Assembly: GCA_965214585.1 (NCBI GenBank)
Contig: OZ243957.1
Location: forward strand, 1,674,001 to 1,738,000
Reading direction: 5' to 3'
From: JAHCHG01 sp965214585
Lineage (GTDB): Bacteria > Acidobacteriota > Blastocatellia > Pyrinomonadales > Pyrinomonadaceae
DNA: 64,000 nucleotides
The translations under genes and the position numbers were made by a program. Under the pieces are notes generated by a model, which was not told where the DNA came from, did no database searches, and saw nothing but the letters and a program-made list of their open reading frames with translations. This document shows, in pieces, positions 35,668 to 44,833 of the stretch. How positions within the stretch are numbered: the stretch's first letter is position 1; the number at the start of each line of letters is the position of its first letter.

Positions 35668-35882
35668 ATTATTCCTGTCGCCGACGGCGACTGACATTAT
35701 AGCCTAGCGAGAATCGCTAGGTCGGATACATCAAGAATGCCGTCGCTGAAGGCGACGAACAAGTTATGTAGAAAATTGCTGCTCACTTTCAGCGAGCGAT
35801 TAATACATTCCTATAACATATAATTTCGGCGAAAAACGCCTGCGCCATCTGCTGTAATTTTGGTTGCCGTTGGCGACGCGGG
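35668..35882. repeat. repeat family C, copy 1 (approximate ends)
   Basis: Core pieces shared with other copies: GTCGCCGACGGCGACTGACA, AGCCTAGCGAGAATCGCTAGG, TCGCTGAAGGCGACGAAC, and the closing GTTGCCGTTGGCGACGC. Multiple short self-complementary blocks. Outer ends are hard to place in this copy. Confidence 0.6.
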
Positions 35883-35940
35883 AAAAAATACAATTAAATC
35901 TAACCGCTAATTATCAAAGAGCCTTTATTTACAAAGTTTT

Positions 35941-36795
35941 TCAAAAAAGCGAGCCTTGATTTTCAAGTTCGTTTGCCTTGATTATTTTTTGCCCGAATAA
36001 TTTTTTGAGTTTATTCGCGCTCGCGGGCGCGTGTCCTTCGTAGAAATTGCTGAAATAAATGTATGTGTTTTTTGCTTCGATCTTTTCTATCTCGTTTTTC
36101 CAAATTTGCAGATTTTCGTTTTGCGCCCGGTAAATCTTATCGAAAGCGGTCAAATCTCTTTCGCCCATAAAACGTATGTAGGAAAAATCTGTCGTTAATC
36201 TGCTGATCGCGTTAAACATCGTTTCGCGCGGAATCCAGCCGCCTTCGACAAGGCACAACGCGACTCTGTTTTTCTCCAGTTCTTCAAACGTCCATTCGAT
36301 CAACCAGTCACGATGGCGAAATTCGATTGCAAAATTGATTTCCTGCGGCAGACGCATCAGAAATTCGCGCACGTTTTTGGCGTTTTCCCGGCTTCCCTCA
36401 AACTGCGGCGGCATCTGAATCAAAACGCAGGCGAGTTTTTCCTTGAGCAAAATTATTCTTTCGCAAAATTCGTCGAGAACCGCGAATGTCTGTTTGGAAA
36501 GCGCGTGCGCGTGCGTGATCTCTCTCGGCATTTTCAGCGAAAAGGTGAAATTTCCGGGAGTTTTTTTATACCAGTTTTCAACGACGGAACTTGCCGGAAT
36601 CGCGTAAAAGGTCGAATCAACTTCAATCGTATCAAAAACTTCCGCGTAAAGAGCGAGCATCTCATTGGACTTTGTGCCGCGCGGATAAAACACGCTTTCG
36701 CCGCCCGCCTTCGTCGTCCAGTCTTCGTAATTCCAGCCCTGACAACCGATTTCGGATTCGGGATTTCGGATTTCGGATCTATTCTTTACTTTCAT
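35941..36795 (-). CDS. DUF72 (YecE-family) protein
   Basis: A 284-aa TIM-barrel-type protein of the DUF72 family (PF01904-like). Typical segments: GCQGWNYEDWTTKAGGESVFYPRG at the start, EVDSTFYAIPASSVVENWYKKTP, FSLKMPREITHAH, FAIEFRHRDWL, YIRFMGERDLTAF, and YIYFSNFYEGHAPASANKL at the end. The family's biochemical role is unsettled. Start overlaps the preceding methyltransferase gene by 17 bases, so they form an operon. Confidence 0.9.
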   Translation of the reverse strand: MKVKNRSEIRNPESEIGCQGWNYEDWTTKAGGESVFYPRGTKSNEMLALYAEVFDTIEVDSTFYAIPASSVVENWYKKTPGNFTFSLKMPREITHAHALSKQTFAVLDEFCERIILLKEKLACVLIQMPPQFEGSRENAKNVREFLMRLPQEINFAIEFRHRDWLIEWTFEELEKNRVALCLVEGGWIPRETMFNAISRLTTDFSYIRFMGERDLTAFDKIYRAQNENLQIWKNEIEKIEAKNTYIYFSNFYEGHAPASANKLKKLFGQKIIKANELENQGSLF

Positions 36796-37399
36796 TTGTT
36801 ATTATTATCAAATTTACGATGCCGAGGGCTTTTTCTTTTACTTCCGAAACTTTCAGTCCGGCGTTTTCAGCCGGTTTTGCGGTTTCGCGGTTGAAATGAT
36901 CTTCAAATAAAGGGACTGTGAAAAAGTTCAGAAAATCGAAAAAATATCCGGTCAAACCTTTCGGGCGAACGTGTTCGAGCAGAATTATTTCCCCGTTCGG
37001 TTTGACGACTCTCCGCAATTCTTTAAAGGCTTTTTCGGGATGCGGAATCGCGCAGAAAACAAGCGTTGCAAATGCCGCATCAAAATAATTTTCGGCAAAC
37101 GGCAAATTTTGCGCGTCGGCTTGGACGAGTTGGACAAAATCGGTTTTCCGTTTGGCAAATCCGATCATTTTAAACGAAATTTCAACGGCGGCGGCGCGTC
37201 TGCAATCGGGATAAAACGGAAAATTCGCGCCCGTTCCCGCGCCGATCTCTAAAATGCGGGAGTTTTCCGGCAGATAAGACAAAGTTTCACCGCGCCATTT
37301 TCCCAGAAAGCGTTTCTCGAACGGCGCAAAGGCTTTATCGTATTGGTCTGCAAATTTATCGTAAATCATTTTTGTAGATTTCTCCGAATGCTTCGTCAA
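36779..37399 (-). CDS. class I SAM-dependent methyltransferase (UbiE-like)
   Basis: A 206-aa protein with the AdoMet-binding motif I ILEIGAGTGANFPFY, motif II AAAVEISFKMIGFA, post-motif DAQNLPFAENYFDAAFATLVFCAIP, and PNGEIILLEHVRP. The closest overall pattern is the phospholipid/quinone methyltransferase group. The substrate is not evident. First gene of the two-gene operon with DUF72. Confidence 0.85.
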   Translation of the reverse strand: MTKHSEKSTKMIYDKFADQYDKAFAPFEKRFLGKWRGETLSYLPENSRILEIGAGTGANFPFYPDCRRAAAVEISFKMIGFAKRKTDFVQLVQADAQNLPFAENYFDAAFATLVFCAIPHPEKAFKELRRVVKPNGEIILLEHVRPKGLTGYFFDFLNFFTVPLFEDHFNRETAKPAENAGLKVSEVKEKALGIVNLIIITNESKE

Positions 37400-37613
37400 T
37401 TAAAACTACTCAAATTAAATCAAAAAAATCCGAAAATTCATATAAAAGACTGAAATTTTGTTCAATTTTAAGATCGCCCGAAAATTAAACTGTTAATTTT
37501 ATTGTGTTTTCCATAAGAAAAAAATGATGGCATCAAATTTGCTGAAGAAGGCTCATCATTTCCCGGTTTTATCAAAAACATATTTCAAATTTAATTAAGG
37601 ACAAGAAAATAGT

Positions 37614-40600
37614 ATGAAGAAAATTTTGTTTAGTGTTATGTTTGCCTTGAGCGTCGCAGCTTTCGCTTTTGCACAAACACCGACAGGTCGCCTTTTAGGA
37701 ACTGTTGCAACGACGGACGGCGTATTGCCGGGCGCGACTGTAACGGTTACATTCAAGGCTAACGGCAAGGTTCAAACCGCTGTTACCGATGACAACGGTT
37801 CATTTACTTTTTCGCAACTTGAACCCGGATTTTATACGGTTAATATAACTTCCGACGGTTTCAAAACTTATGTTGCAAACGATGTTAAAATTGACATCGG
37901 ACGCGATTATACTTTAACGCCCGTTCTGGAGATCGGGCAGGTTTCCGAAGTCGTCGAAGTTATCGCCGGCGCGGATGTTATCACATCAACCACGGCGCAG
38001 GTAACGAATGTGGTCAGCCCGCAGCAGATTTTATCTCTGCCGCTTATCACGCGTAACCCGCTTGATCTGACGACTCTTCAACCGGGCGTATCCGCTAATG
38101 CGAACCAAAATTCTTCGATCAACGGAATGCGGACGACGATGACGAACATCACCCGCGACGGAATCAGCATCAACGATCAGTTTATTCGTACAAATGCGAC
38201 GGATTTCGCGCCGGGCAGACCGTCGGTTGACGACACGGGCGAATTTACGTTGGCGACGACCAATCAGGAATCCGATCTGGGTTCGGGCGGCGCACAGATC
38301 ATTCTCGTAACGCCTCGCGGCGGCAAGCAATATCACGGCGCACTTTTCGCTTACAACCGAAATTCGGCATTCTCGGCAAACAGCTTTTTCAATAACCGAA
38401 CGCCGAATAATGCAGACGGCACGCAGGCGGAAGTTGCCAAAAAACCGCCGACACGCAACCGCAATCAATACGGCGGCAAATTCAGCGGAATGTTTCCGAC
38501 CTTGAACTTCGGCGAAGGCGGTCCGGCATTTGACACAAATAAAGGATTTTTCTTTTTCGCTTATGAAGGCATCAAAGACCCGCAATCATCGCGTGCGACC
38601 AGAACGATTCTGACACCGGGCGCGAGAACCGGAGTTTTTCAATTCAATCGCGCAACCGCCGGAAATCCGGTAAATGCCAACGGCATTTCGTGTCCTTCGG
38701 GCGCAGTCGGAAGTGTCTGCACGATCAGCAACATTCTGACGTTCGCGCGGTCACAAGGTTTCCAGGGAATTCCGACAACGATTGATCCGATCATTCAACA
38801 GAGAGTTCTCGGCGTTCTGCCCGCGGCTGGCAATGCCGACGGCGGTGACGGTTTAAATACAACCGGCTTCGGTTTTAATCGCCGTCAAGATACGACGCGT
38901 AACACATATACAACCAGAATTGATATTGACGCTACCGATAAGGACAGCTTTAACGGAGTTTTCAGTTACAATAAGGAAAACAATCTTCGCCCGGATGTTG
39001 ATTCAACCGGATTCAGCGAAGTGCCGGACGTAGTTCAATTTTCGGCAAACAAAACCTTTACGGCTTCGTATCGCAGAATTGTTTCCAATACGATTGTCAA
39101 CGAAGTTCGCGGAGGAATTTTCACCAGCGAAGTTCCTTTCCAACGTGTCAGCTCGTATCCGTCATTTCTTCTTGGAGCTACGGGAACAATAAGTTCGACT
39201 TTGGCGGGAATTATCAGCCAGCCGGACAACATTTTTCTCGATCAGGGACGCAACAACAAATTGTTCTCCTTCGGCGATAATCTTAACGTCGTTCTCGGCA
39301 AACATTCGCTGAAATTCGGCGGACAGTATCAGAAATATAAGATCAATTCTTATAATGACGTTCTGACTGTTCCGACATACAATGTTGCGACAACCAACGT
39401 CAATGCAGCTACGACTACCACATTGCAGACCGGCAATTTTGCCAATGTCGGCGGTTCGGGAAGTCTTATCAGCACCACTCAATTAGGCACGGCAAACTCT
39501 TTGCTGGCTATTTTAGGCGGTCTTTACAGCAGCGCGTCGCAAGGTTTTAATACGACGAGTCCGACATCGGGTTACGCCCCGGTCAGAAATCTTTCGCCGT
39601 TCCGCAACTCCAATCACGCGCTTTACGCTTCGGACAAATGGTCGCTTACGCGCGGTCTGACCATATCGCTCGGTTTGCGCTACGAATTGTTCCCGGCTTT
39701 AAAACTTGCCAACGGTTTAGGACTTGAGCCTGCAATTGCAGACCCGGAAAATCCGGCGGCTTCGCTTCTTGCCGGAAACGGAAGTTTCAATATCTTAGGC
39801 ACGAACGCCGGCAAGGAATTTCAGTATTACAAAACCGATTACAACAACTTTGCTCCGAATCTCGGATTTGCTTACACGCCGATCTTTGAAACCGGAATCG
39901 GAAGATTTATGTTCGGCGGAGAAGGCAAATCGGTTATTCGCGGCGGATACAGCCACATTTACGGAAATGACTCGATCATTACTTCTTTGAACTCGACGAT
40001 CAATGGCAACATCGGTCTTGGTCGCGCTACCAACAACGCTATCGGTCCGATTGGCACAACGGCTTTGAACGGACGTTTGAGCCAAGGATTGGCAACAATC
40101 AGTCCGCCTGATTTTATTACACCGCCGCGTTCATTTTTGCAAAACAATACGCAAGGGCAGGGTTTCTTTGCTAACGCCAATGCTGTTGATCCCGAATTAA
40201 CGATTCCTAAAGTTGAACAATACAGCTTTGGATTCCAACGCGAATTCTTCGGCAACACGGCGTTTGAAATTCGCTATGTCGGAAGCCGCAGCGATAATCT
40301 GGCGAGAGGAATTGATTTGAACCAGATTGATATTATCAATAACGGTTTCTTAGCTGATTTCCAGAGAGCGCAGGCAAATTTAGCATTACCCGGAGCAACT
40401 ACTCCTTTCTGTAATCCGGCAACGGTTGCAGGATGTCAGGCTTTAACGATTTTCCAAAATGGCGGAAACAGTTCTGCCGGGCGTTTAGCAGTCGGCACGG
40501 GCGTAACTCTTTCGCAGTTCGTATCCGATCTGAGAAACGGAATCGTGACTGACTTGGCACAGCGATTCGTTACAACCGGAAGAAACAATCATCCGACGCT

Positions 40601-41510
40601 TGCTAATCCGAATGCAGTTCCGTTCGTTAATTTCTATCCGAACCCGAACATCGGACAGATAGAACTTTTCACGAATGCAGGTTCGTATAATTACAATTCG
40701 CTGCAAATGGAAATCCGCAGACGTTTTTCGCAAGGAGTATATTTCCAAGCGAACTATACGTTTGCAAAAAATCTGACGGATACAATCGGCACGAGTCAGG
40801 CACTTTTCGAGCCGTATCTGCAAAATCAGAATCCCGAATTAGACCGTCAACGCGCCGACTTTGATCAAACGCACGTCTTTAACTTTAACGGTATTTTTCA
40901 ATTGCCGTTCGGTAAAGGCAAACGCTTTTTGAATAATGGCGGAATCATTGACAAGGTTTTCGGCGGTTTTGAACTTTCAGGCTTGATGCAGCTTTCAAGT
41001 GGTGCGCCGATTTCTTTAGTAGATAATCGCGGAACACTAAATCGCGGTGCGCGTTCGGGAAGACAAACTCCGTTTAGCTCTCTGACCAACGATCAGATTC
41101 GTTCGCTCGGCGGAGTTTACGAAGCAAACGGCAGAATTTACTTTATTAATCCTGCTGTTATTGACCCGAACACCGGACGAGGTTCAAACGGATTTATCAA
41201 TCCGGCGAACTCCAACGGAGCTTTCAACGGACAGGCATTTTTCAATGTTGATCCCGGACAGACCGGAAATATCGGACGTTCGCTTATTGACGGTCCGAGC
41301 TTTTTCAACATCAACGCGGCATTACTGAAAAATATCAGATTCGGCGAAACTACACGCATCCAACTCAGAGCAGAAGCATTTAACCTGCTCAATAACGTAA
41401 ACTTTATCAACAACGCACAGTTTGCAAACATCAACAGCGCGGCTTTCGGACAGATAACATCTGCCTTTCCCGCACGTCAGATGCAGTTTGCCGCGCGTTT
41501 TGAATTCTAA
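37614..41510 (+). CDS. TonB-dependent receptor, Oar-like, with carboxypeptidase-regulatory domain
   Basis: A 1298-aa outer-membrane protein. Leader ends near AFAQTP. Residues 22-105 are a CarboxypepD-reg-like beta-sandwich (GRLLGTVATTDGVLPGATVTV; FTFSQLEPGFYTVNI). The plug domain follows (about 130-300, SSINGMRTTMTNITRDGI...). The rest is a 22-strand barrel with Asn-rich loops and ends in the aromatic FAARFEF beta-signal. Such proteins are numerous in Acidobacteriota and import unknown ligands, possibly oligosaccharides or peptides. No TonB or binding lipoprotein is adjacent. Confidence 0.9.
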   Translation: MKKILFSVMFALSVAAFAFAQTPTGRLLGTVATTDGVLPGATVTVTFKANGKVQTAVTDDNGSFTFSQLEPGFYTVNITSDGFKTYVANDVKIDIGRDYTLTPVLEIGQVSEVVEVIAGADVITSTTAQVTNVVSPQQILSLPLITRNPLDLTTLQPGVSANANQNSSINGMRTTMTNITRDGISINDQFIRTNATDFAPGRPSVDDTGEFTLATTNQESDLGSGGAQIILVTPRGGKQYHGALFAYNRNSAFSANSFFNNRTPNNADGTQAEVAKKPPTRNRNQYGGKFSGMFPTLNFGEGGPAFDTNKGFFFFAYEGIKDPQSSRATRTILTPGARTGVFQFNRATAGNPVNANGISCPSGAVGSVCTISNILTFARSQGFQGIPTTIDPIIQQRVLGVLPAAGNADGGDGLNTTGFGFNRRQDTTRNTYTTRIDIDATDKDSFNGVFSYNKENNLRPDVDSTGFSEVPDVVQFSANKTFTASYRRIVSNTIVNEVRGGIFTSEVPFQRVSSYPSFLLGATGTISSTLAGIISQPDNIFLDQGRNNKLFSFGDNLNVVLGKHSLKFGGQYQKYKINSYNDVLTVPTYNVATTNVNAATTTTLQTGNFANVGGSGSLISTTQLGTANSLLAILGGLYSSASQGFNTTSPTSGYAPVRNLSPFRNSNHALYASDKWSLTRGLTISLGLRYELFPALKLANGLGLEPAIADPENPAASLLAGNGSFNILGTNAGKEFQYYKTDYNNFAPNLGFAYTPIFETGIGRFMFGGEGKSVIRGGYSHIYGNDSIITSLNSTINGNIGLGRATNNAIGPIGTTALNGRLSQGLATISPPDFITPPRSFLQNNTQGQGFFANANAVDPELTIPKVEQYSFGFQREFFGNTAFEIRYVGSRSDNLARGIDLNQIDIINNGFLADFQRAQANLALPGATTPFCNPATVAGCQALTIFQNGGNSSAGRLAVGTGVTLSQFVSDLRNGIVTDLAQRFVTTGRNNHPTLANPNAVPFVNFYPNPNIGQIELFTNAGSYNYNSLQMEIRRRFSQGVYFQANYTFAKNLTDTIGTSQALFEPYLQNQNPELDRQRADFDQTHVFNFNGIFQLPFGKGKRFLNNGGIIDKVFGGFELSGLMQLSSGAPISLVDNRGTLNRGARSGRQTPFSSLTNDQIRSLGGVYEANGRIYFINPAVIDPNTGRGSNGFINPANSNGAFNGQAFFNVDPGQTGNIGRSLIDGPSFFNINAALLKNIRFGETTRIQLRAEAFNLLNNVNFINNAQFANINSAAFGQITSAFPARQMQFAARFEF

Positions 41511-41535
41511 AAACTTACAGCCTAAAAACTGTTTC

Positions 41536-41570
41536 GGGCTGCCGGTTTATTAAACCGGCAGCCCTTTTTT
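41536..41570 (+). terminator. Rho-independent terminator after the TonB receptor gene
   Basis: GGGCTGCCGGTTTA-TTAAACCGGCAGCCC followed by TTTTTT: a 14-bp stem with a minimal loop and T-tract about 25 bases past the stop. Textbook terminator. Confidence 0.9.
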
Positions 41571-41644
41571 ATCGGATATTATCGGAAACAGCAGATTAAT
41601 TTCTCCGACTAAATCCCATTTTCTTGTTTCAAGCAGATAATTAT

Positions 41645-42604
41645 TCAGACACTCATCGTCTGCGCCGCCACATTTCCGCTTTCGGCTTGTTCTCTGGCGT
41701 GATAAGAAGAGCGCGTCAGCGGTGATGACTCGACGTGCTTAAAGCCCATATCTTCGCCGATTCGTTTCCATTCGGCAAATTCTTCGGGCGTAACGTATCT
41801 TTCAACCGGCAGACGCTTTTCATAAGGCTGCAAATACTGCCCGATGGTCATAATGTCGCAACTCACGCTTCGCAAATCCTTCATCAATTCGACGACCTCT
41901 TCAAACTCTTCGCCGAGTCCAGCCATAATTCCGCTTTTGGTGAACATTTCGGGAAATTGCGTATCACGAAAATAGGCGGCGCGTTCGAGTAATTCCATTG
42001 ACTGCGTGTAAATCGCATCGGGACGCACGCGGCGATAAAGCCGTGCAATGGTTTCCGTATTGTGATTCAAAACTTCAGGACGCGCCGCTAAAACCGTATT
42101 TAAAGCGTCTTCGTTTCCTTGAAAATCGGGAATCAAAACCTCGACCTTACAATCGGGATTCAATTCGTGAACTTTCCGAATCGTTTCCGCCCAATGTTCC
42201 GCACCGCCATTTTCCAGATCATCGCGGTTGACCGATGTAATTACGGCGTGCGCCAAACCGAGATGTTTCACCGCTTTGGCAACATTCGACGGCTCTTCCG
42301 GGTCGAGTTCCGACGGTTTGCCTTTATTAACCGCGCAAAATCCGCAAGTTCTGGTGCAAGTATCGCCGCCGAGCATAAACGTCGCCGTCTTATCCGTCCA
42401 GCATTCAAAAATATTCGGGCAACGCGCTTCCTGACAAACCGTGTGCAGATTTAAGCCTTCGATCAGTTTCAAAACCTTATTCTGATTCGTCGGATCGCCG
42501 ATCTTGATCTTCAGCCAATCGGGTTTTTTCAAACGCTCGCGCTTGCGGCTCTTGCCGTTTTTACCCGCGATAAATTTTTCTATTAAAACTTTTTCTTCGA
42601 TCAT
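41645..42604 (-). CDS. lipA: lipoyl synthase
   Basis: A 319-aa radical-SAM enzyme inserting two sulfurs into octanoyl-H protein/E2 domains. Auxiliary cluster motif CQEARCPNIFEC at about residue 57, radical SAM motif CTRTCGFCAV at about 82, and the C-terminal RSSYHA signature. The N-terminal extension IEEKVLIEKFIAGKNGKSRKR is Lys-rich. The lipB gene is not adjacent. Cytoplasmic. Confidence 0.95.
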   Translation of the reverse strand: MIEEKVLIEKFIAGKNGKSRKRERLKKPDWLKIKIGDPTNQNKVLKLIEGLNLHTVCQEARCPNIFECWTDKTATFMLGGDTCTRTCGFCAVNKGKPSELDPEEPSNVAKAVKHLGLAHAVITSVNRDDLENGGAEHWAETIRKVHELNPDCKVEVLIPDFQGNEDALNTVLAARPEVLNHNTETIARLYRRVRPDAIYTQSMELLERAAYFRDTQFPEMFTKSGIMAGLGEEFEEVVELMKDLRSVSCDIMTIGQYLQPYEKRLPVERYVTPEEFAEWKRIGEDMGFKHVESSPLTRSSYHAREQAESGNVAAQTMSV

Positions 42605-42617
42605 AAAATACTGCTTT

Positions 42618-42932
42618 TTATTCTTTTAATCCTTCAAAATATTCTTCAAACTCGCTTTCAACGTCGCGCGAACCGTGCAGAACGCGGTAAATTTCTACTC
42701 CGATTTCCGTCGGAAAATAGTAAATATGATATTTCTTGAAAGGAAACATCCGCAGCTCGACAATAAAATTGTCTTGCGTTCTACCAATTTGGTCATTATC
42801 GGCTAATAATTCAAACTTTTTGGAAACATCCCGAATAAATTTATCGGCGGCGGCTTCGTTAAATTCGGAGATATAATTCCAGATCGCTTCTAAATCGGCT
42901 TCAGCCAACGGAGCAAGTGTAAATTTCGGCAT
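42618..42932 (-). CDS. parE: ParE-family toxin
   Basis: A 104-aa RelE/ParE-superfamily protein: LAPLAEADLEAIWNYISEFNEAAADKFI at the start, then ELRMFPFKKYHIYYFP and IYRVLHGSRDVESEFEE. ParE members usually poison DNA gyrase. Its start shares one base with the ParD-like stop, typical of TA operons. Located downstream of the antitoxin gene. Confidence 0.85.
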   Translation of the reverse strand: MPKFTLAPLAEADLEAIWNYISEFNEAAADKFIRDVSKKFELLADNDQIGRTQDNFIVELRMFPFKKYHIYYFPTEIGVEIYRVLHGSRDVESEFEEYFEGLKE

Positions 42933-43204
42933 TATTTCGATTCCTTTTTCTTTTTCGCCCGACTAATAATTGATTCCGCCAGTTCTTCCGCCGAATTATA
43001 CGTCGTATATTCCCCGTTTCTGATCTGCTCAACGCCTTTCATCACCTCGCGCCGAATCTCTGCGCGGCGCAATTCTCTTAATTGATCTTGTTCTTTTAAA
43101 AGTTGAAGCGCGTCGCGGACGACTTCCGATGCCGAATGATAATTTCCCGATTCGATTTTTTCCCGAACCAATGTTTCAAGTTCCGGCGTTAAAATTATAT
43201 TCAC
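42932..43204 (-). CDS. parD: ParD/CopG-family antitoxin
   Basis: A 90-aa protein. N-terminal ribbon-helix-helix part (MNIILTPELETLVREKIESGNYHSASEVVRDALQLL) is standard ParD; the C-terminal half (RAEIRREVMKGVEQIRNGEY...) wraps the toxin. Overlaps parE by one base. It likely represses its own operon. Confidence 0.9.
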   Translation of the reverse strand: MNIILTPELETLVREKIESGNYHSASEVVRDALQLLKEQDQLRELRRAEIRREVMKGVEQIRNGEYTTYNSAEELAESIISRAKKKKESK

Positions 43205-43278
43205 GATGATTTTTTCTCCTTCAATATTTTAAGTAAATCTCTTTGCTTCTTACGACCGCAAATCATTTTTGCTCAAAT

Positions 43279-43313
43279 TATATTCTATCGAAATCGCGCC
43301 GAAAGTGCGACTT
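43279..43313 (-). pseudogene. relic of the S26 protease 3' end, fragment 1
   Basis: About 35 bases (reading SRTFGAISIEY on the minus strand) match the sequence near the end of the protease gene at 45287. Upstream and downstream parts are lost. Chance similarity is possible given its size, but the same block recurs at 44692. Confidence 0.45.
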
Positions 43314-43346
43314 GTAAAATATTTCGTAATAAAATTTATAAAAACA

Positions 43347-43363
43347 GGTTTGTATTGCAAACT
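43347..43363. promoter_or_regulatory. operator-like palindrome 1
   Basis: GGTTTGTATTGCAAACT: half-sites GTTTG and CAAAC, 5-bp spacer, just upstream of the -35 box. Same half-site design as 43413-43429. It probably binds the winged-helix regulator encoded downstream. Confidence 0.6.
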
Positions 43364-43368
43364 TGTTG

Positions 43369-43397
43369 TTGACAATTTCAAAAGTAATCTGTATATT
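43369..43397 (+). promoter_or_regulatory. sigma70-type promoter of the membrane protein/regulator operon
   Basis: TTGACA, a 17-bp spacer, then TATATT. Flanked by the two GGTTTG-N5-CAAAC palindromes, so repression by occlusion is plausible. The start codon is about 55 bases downstream after a GGAG site. Confidence 0.8.
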
Positions 43398-43412
43398 CAA
43401 AATTAACAAACA

Positions 43413-43429
43413 GGTTTGCGATACAAACC
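43413..43429. promoter_or_regulatory. operator-like palindrome 2
   Basis: GGTTTGCGATACAAACC is a perfect 6-bp inverted repeat with a 5-bp spacer, located about 15 bases past the -10 box, over the expected transcription start. Confidence 0.65.
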
Positions 43430-43451
43430 CCGTTGAAATTGGAGTAAATAT

Positions 43452-44120
43452 ATGAATTTAGAAAAAAGAAAAATCGAGTTTGCAACGGCAGTTATGCACA
43501 GCGGCGGCGGAATACTGGACATACTCGGAGGGCTGGTTATGTTATTAATTGCAGCTATTATCCTATTTATGACATCGGATTATTTCGGTATGTTAAGTTC
43601 CACCGCTTTATACACATTTTTGGCAATTGTCTTGGCAGCAATAGTCGGGATATTTGTCGGTTATAAATTTTTGCGGAAATATCTGAATGAAAAATACGGT
43701 CAGGTTAAATATGAGTCCAATTTTACGCTCAAAAAATGTTTAATTCATTTTGCAAAATTTCTGCCTTTCTATTTTGCGATAAAAATTGACAGCCAATTTA
43801 TTTTACCCGTCAATTTGCTCTCATTATATTTCGGAATAGGCTGCGGCATATATTGGTATTTTTCATATCGGGGTATTTCGATATTTCCTTTATATCTGGC
43901 GGGGATTCCGACTTTAATGACCTTTTTGCCCTGGCAAAATTTCTACATTTGGTTTGATCCGGCTCAACACAAGGGAGGAGCGGAAGGTTTTTTCTGGATA
44001 GTTATAATTGGCGTAGGCGGAATCGCTTCAATTATTTTTGGAATAGTTCATAGAATAAAAATGTTTGAGATAATCAAACCCGCCGCTTACGACGAGGAGG
44101 AATTTAATGGAACTATTTAA
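43452..44120 (+). CDS. multi-pass membrane protein of unknown function
   Basis: A 222-aa protein with about six hydrophobic helices (LDILGGLVMLLIAAIILFM; LYTFLAIVLAAIVGIFVGYKFL; FILPVNLLSLYFGIGCGIYWYF; ISIFPLYLAGIPTLMTFL; FFWIVIIGVGGIASIIFGI). No family recognised. The stop overlaps the regulator gene by 14 bases. The pair looks like a small self-regulated unit: membrane protein plus winged-helix repressor. Confidence 0.75.
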   Translation: MNLEKRKIEFATAVMHSGGGILDILGGLVMLLIAAIILFMTSDYFGMLSSTALYTFLAIVLAAIVGIFVGYKFLRKYLNEKYGQVKYESNFTLKKCLIHFAKFLPFYFAIKIDSQFILPVNLLSLYFGIGCGIYWYFSYRGISIFPLYLAGIPTLMTFLPWQNFYIWFDPAQHKGGAEGFFWIVIIGVGGIASIIFGIVHRIKMFEIIKPAAYDEEEFNGTI

Positions 44121-44442
44121 GGAAATGACCGAACTCGATAAATTGCTTCACGAACCGGCGCGGCTTTCGATTATGACGGCTCTGGCAAACTGCGAATCGG
44201 CTGATTTTACGTTTCTGCAAAGTTTGACCGGACTGAGCAAAGGCAATCTTTCGAGCCATTTATCCAAACTCGAAGACGCGGGACTCGTCTATATCCACAA
44301 ATCATTTATCGGAAAAATTCCGAATACGAATATCGGTTTGATGGAAAAAGGTTCGGAGGCGATTGAAGAACATTGGAAAAAACTCGATTCGATGCGGAAA
44401 AAAGCTGAAAAGTGGACACCTGAAATGGAAAAAACGGCGTAA
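44107..44442 (+). CDS. winged-helix transcriptional regulator (HTH_27/ArsR-like)
   Basis: A 111-aa protein: LDKLLHEPARLSIMTALANCESADFTFLQSLTGLSKGNLSSHLSKLEDAGLVYI is the winged-helix core with the recognition helix SKGNLSSHLSKLEDAG; the wing is IHKSFIGKIPNTNIGL. This group (PF13601) often sits next to small membrane proteins and autoregulates. The two palindromes upstream are candidate operators. GAGGAGG precedes the start. Confidence 0.85.
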   Translation: MELFKEMTELDKLLHEPARLSIMTALANCESADFTFLQSLTGLSKGNLSSHLSKLEDAGLVYIHKSFIGKIPNTNIGLMEKGSEAIEEHWKKLDSMRKKAEKWTPEMEKTA

Positions 44443-44464
44443 ATGTTGTTTAGAGAAAGTTAAA

Positions 44465-44660
44465 AATGTGAATCAAGAGTTGAAATTTTTCTGATGGAAC
44501 GCCGTCCATCTTGGCGGCAGCAAACGCCTCAGCGTTTGAGCAAAGCTGAATTTCTCGAATGAGAATTGTAGCTGTAAAGTTCCGCAACCGAAATTTTCGC
44601 GCTTTCGCGCTCATTGCCGCCAAGATGGACGGCGTTCCGTCTCTGCTCTTGATTCACATT
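44465..44660. repeat. repeat family E, copy 1, inside a wider inverted repeat
   Basis: Inner arms GGAACGCCGTCCATCTTGGC and GCCAAGATGGACGGCGTTCC. Outer arms AATGTGAATCAAGAG and CTCTTGATTCACATT also pair, making the element about 196 bp. Follows the regulator gene directly and may end its transcript. Non-coding. Confidence 0.8.
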
Positions 44661-44691
44661 AAAAATAAATCTTCAACTTATTTCGCTGCTT

Positions 44692-44768
44692 TTAATTTAA
44701 GCGGGCAATAACTTTTCCTTTAATAAATTCCGCCGAAACTGCGCCGAAAGTGCGACTGTCGGAATTTT
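44692..44768 (-). pseudogene. relic of the S26 protease 3' end, fragment 2
   Basis: On the minus strand it encodes ENSDSRTFGAVSAEFIKGKV followed by IARLN and a stop, closely matching the end of the protease at 45287-45628 (SSDSRTFGAVSVEYIKGKV). No upstream part remains. It implies a past duplication of the sodX-like gene. Confidence 0.7.
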
Positions 44769-44833
44769 CACCTTAAATGCTCACGCTCGCGGCTTTTGAC
44801 TTTTTTACGATAAATTTTTCTTAGATCATAAAG

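Noticed and set aside
35668..35882. Possible CRISPR array because of repeated short palindromes
   Set aside because: Repeats are not evenly spaced, spacers are absent, and the same block recurs as a dispersed element; no cas genes in the window.
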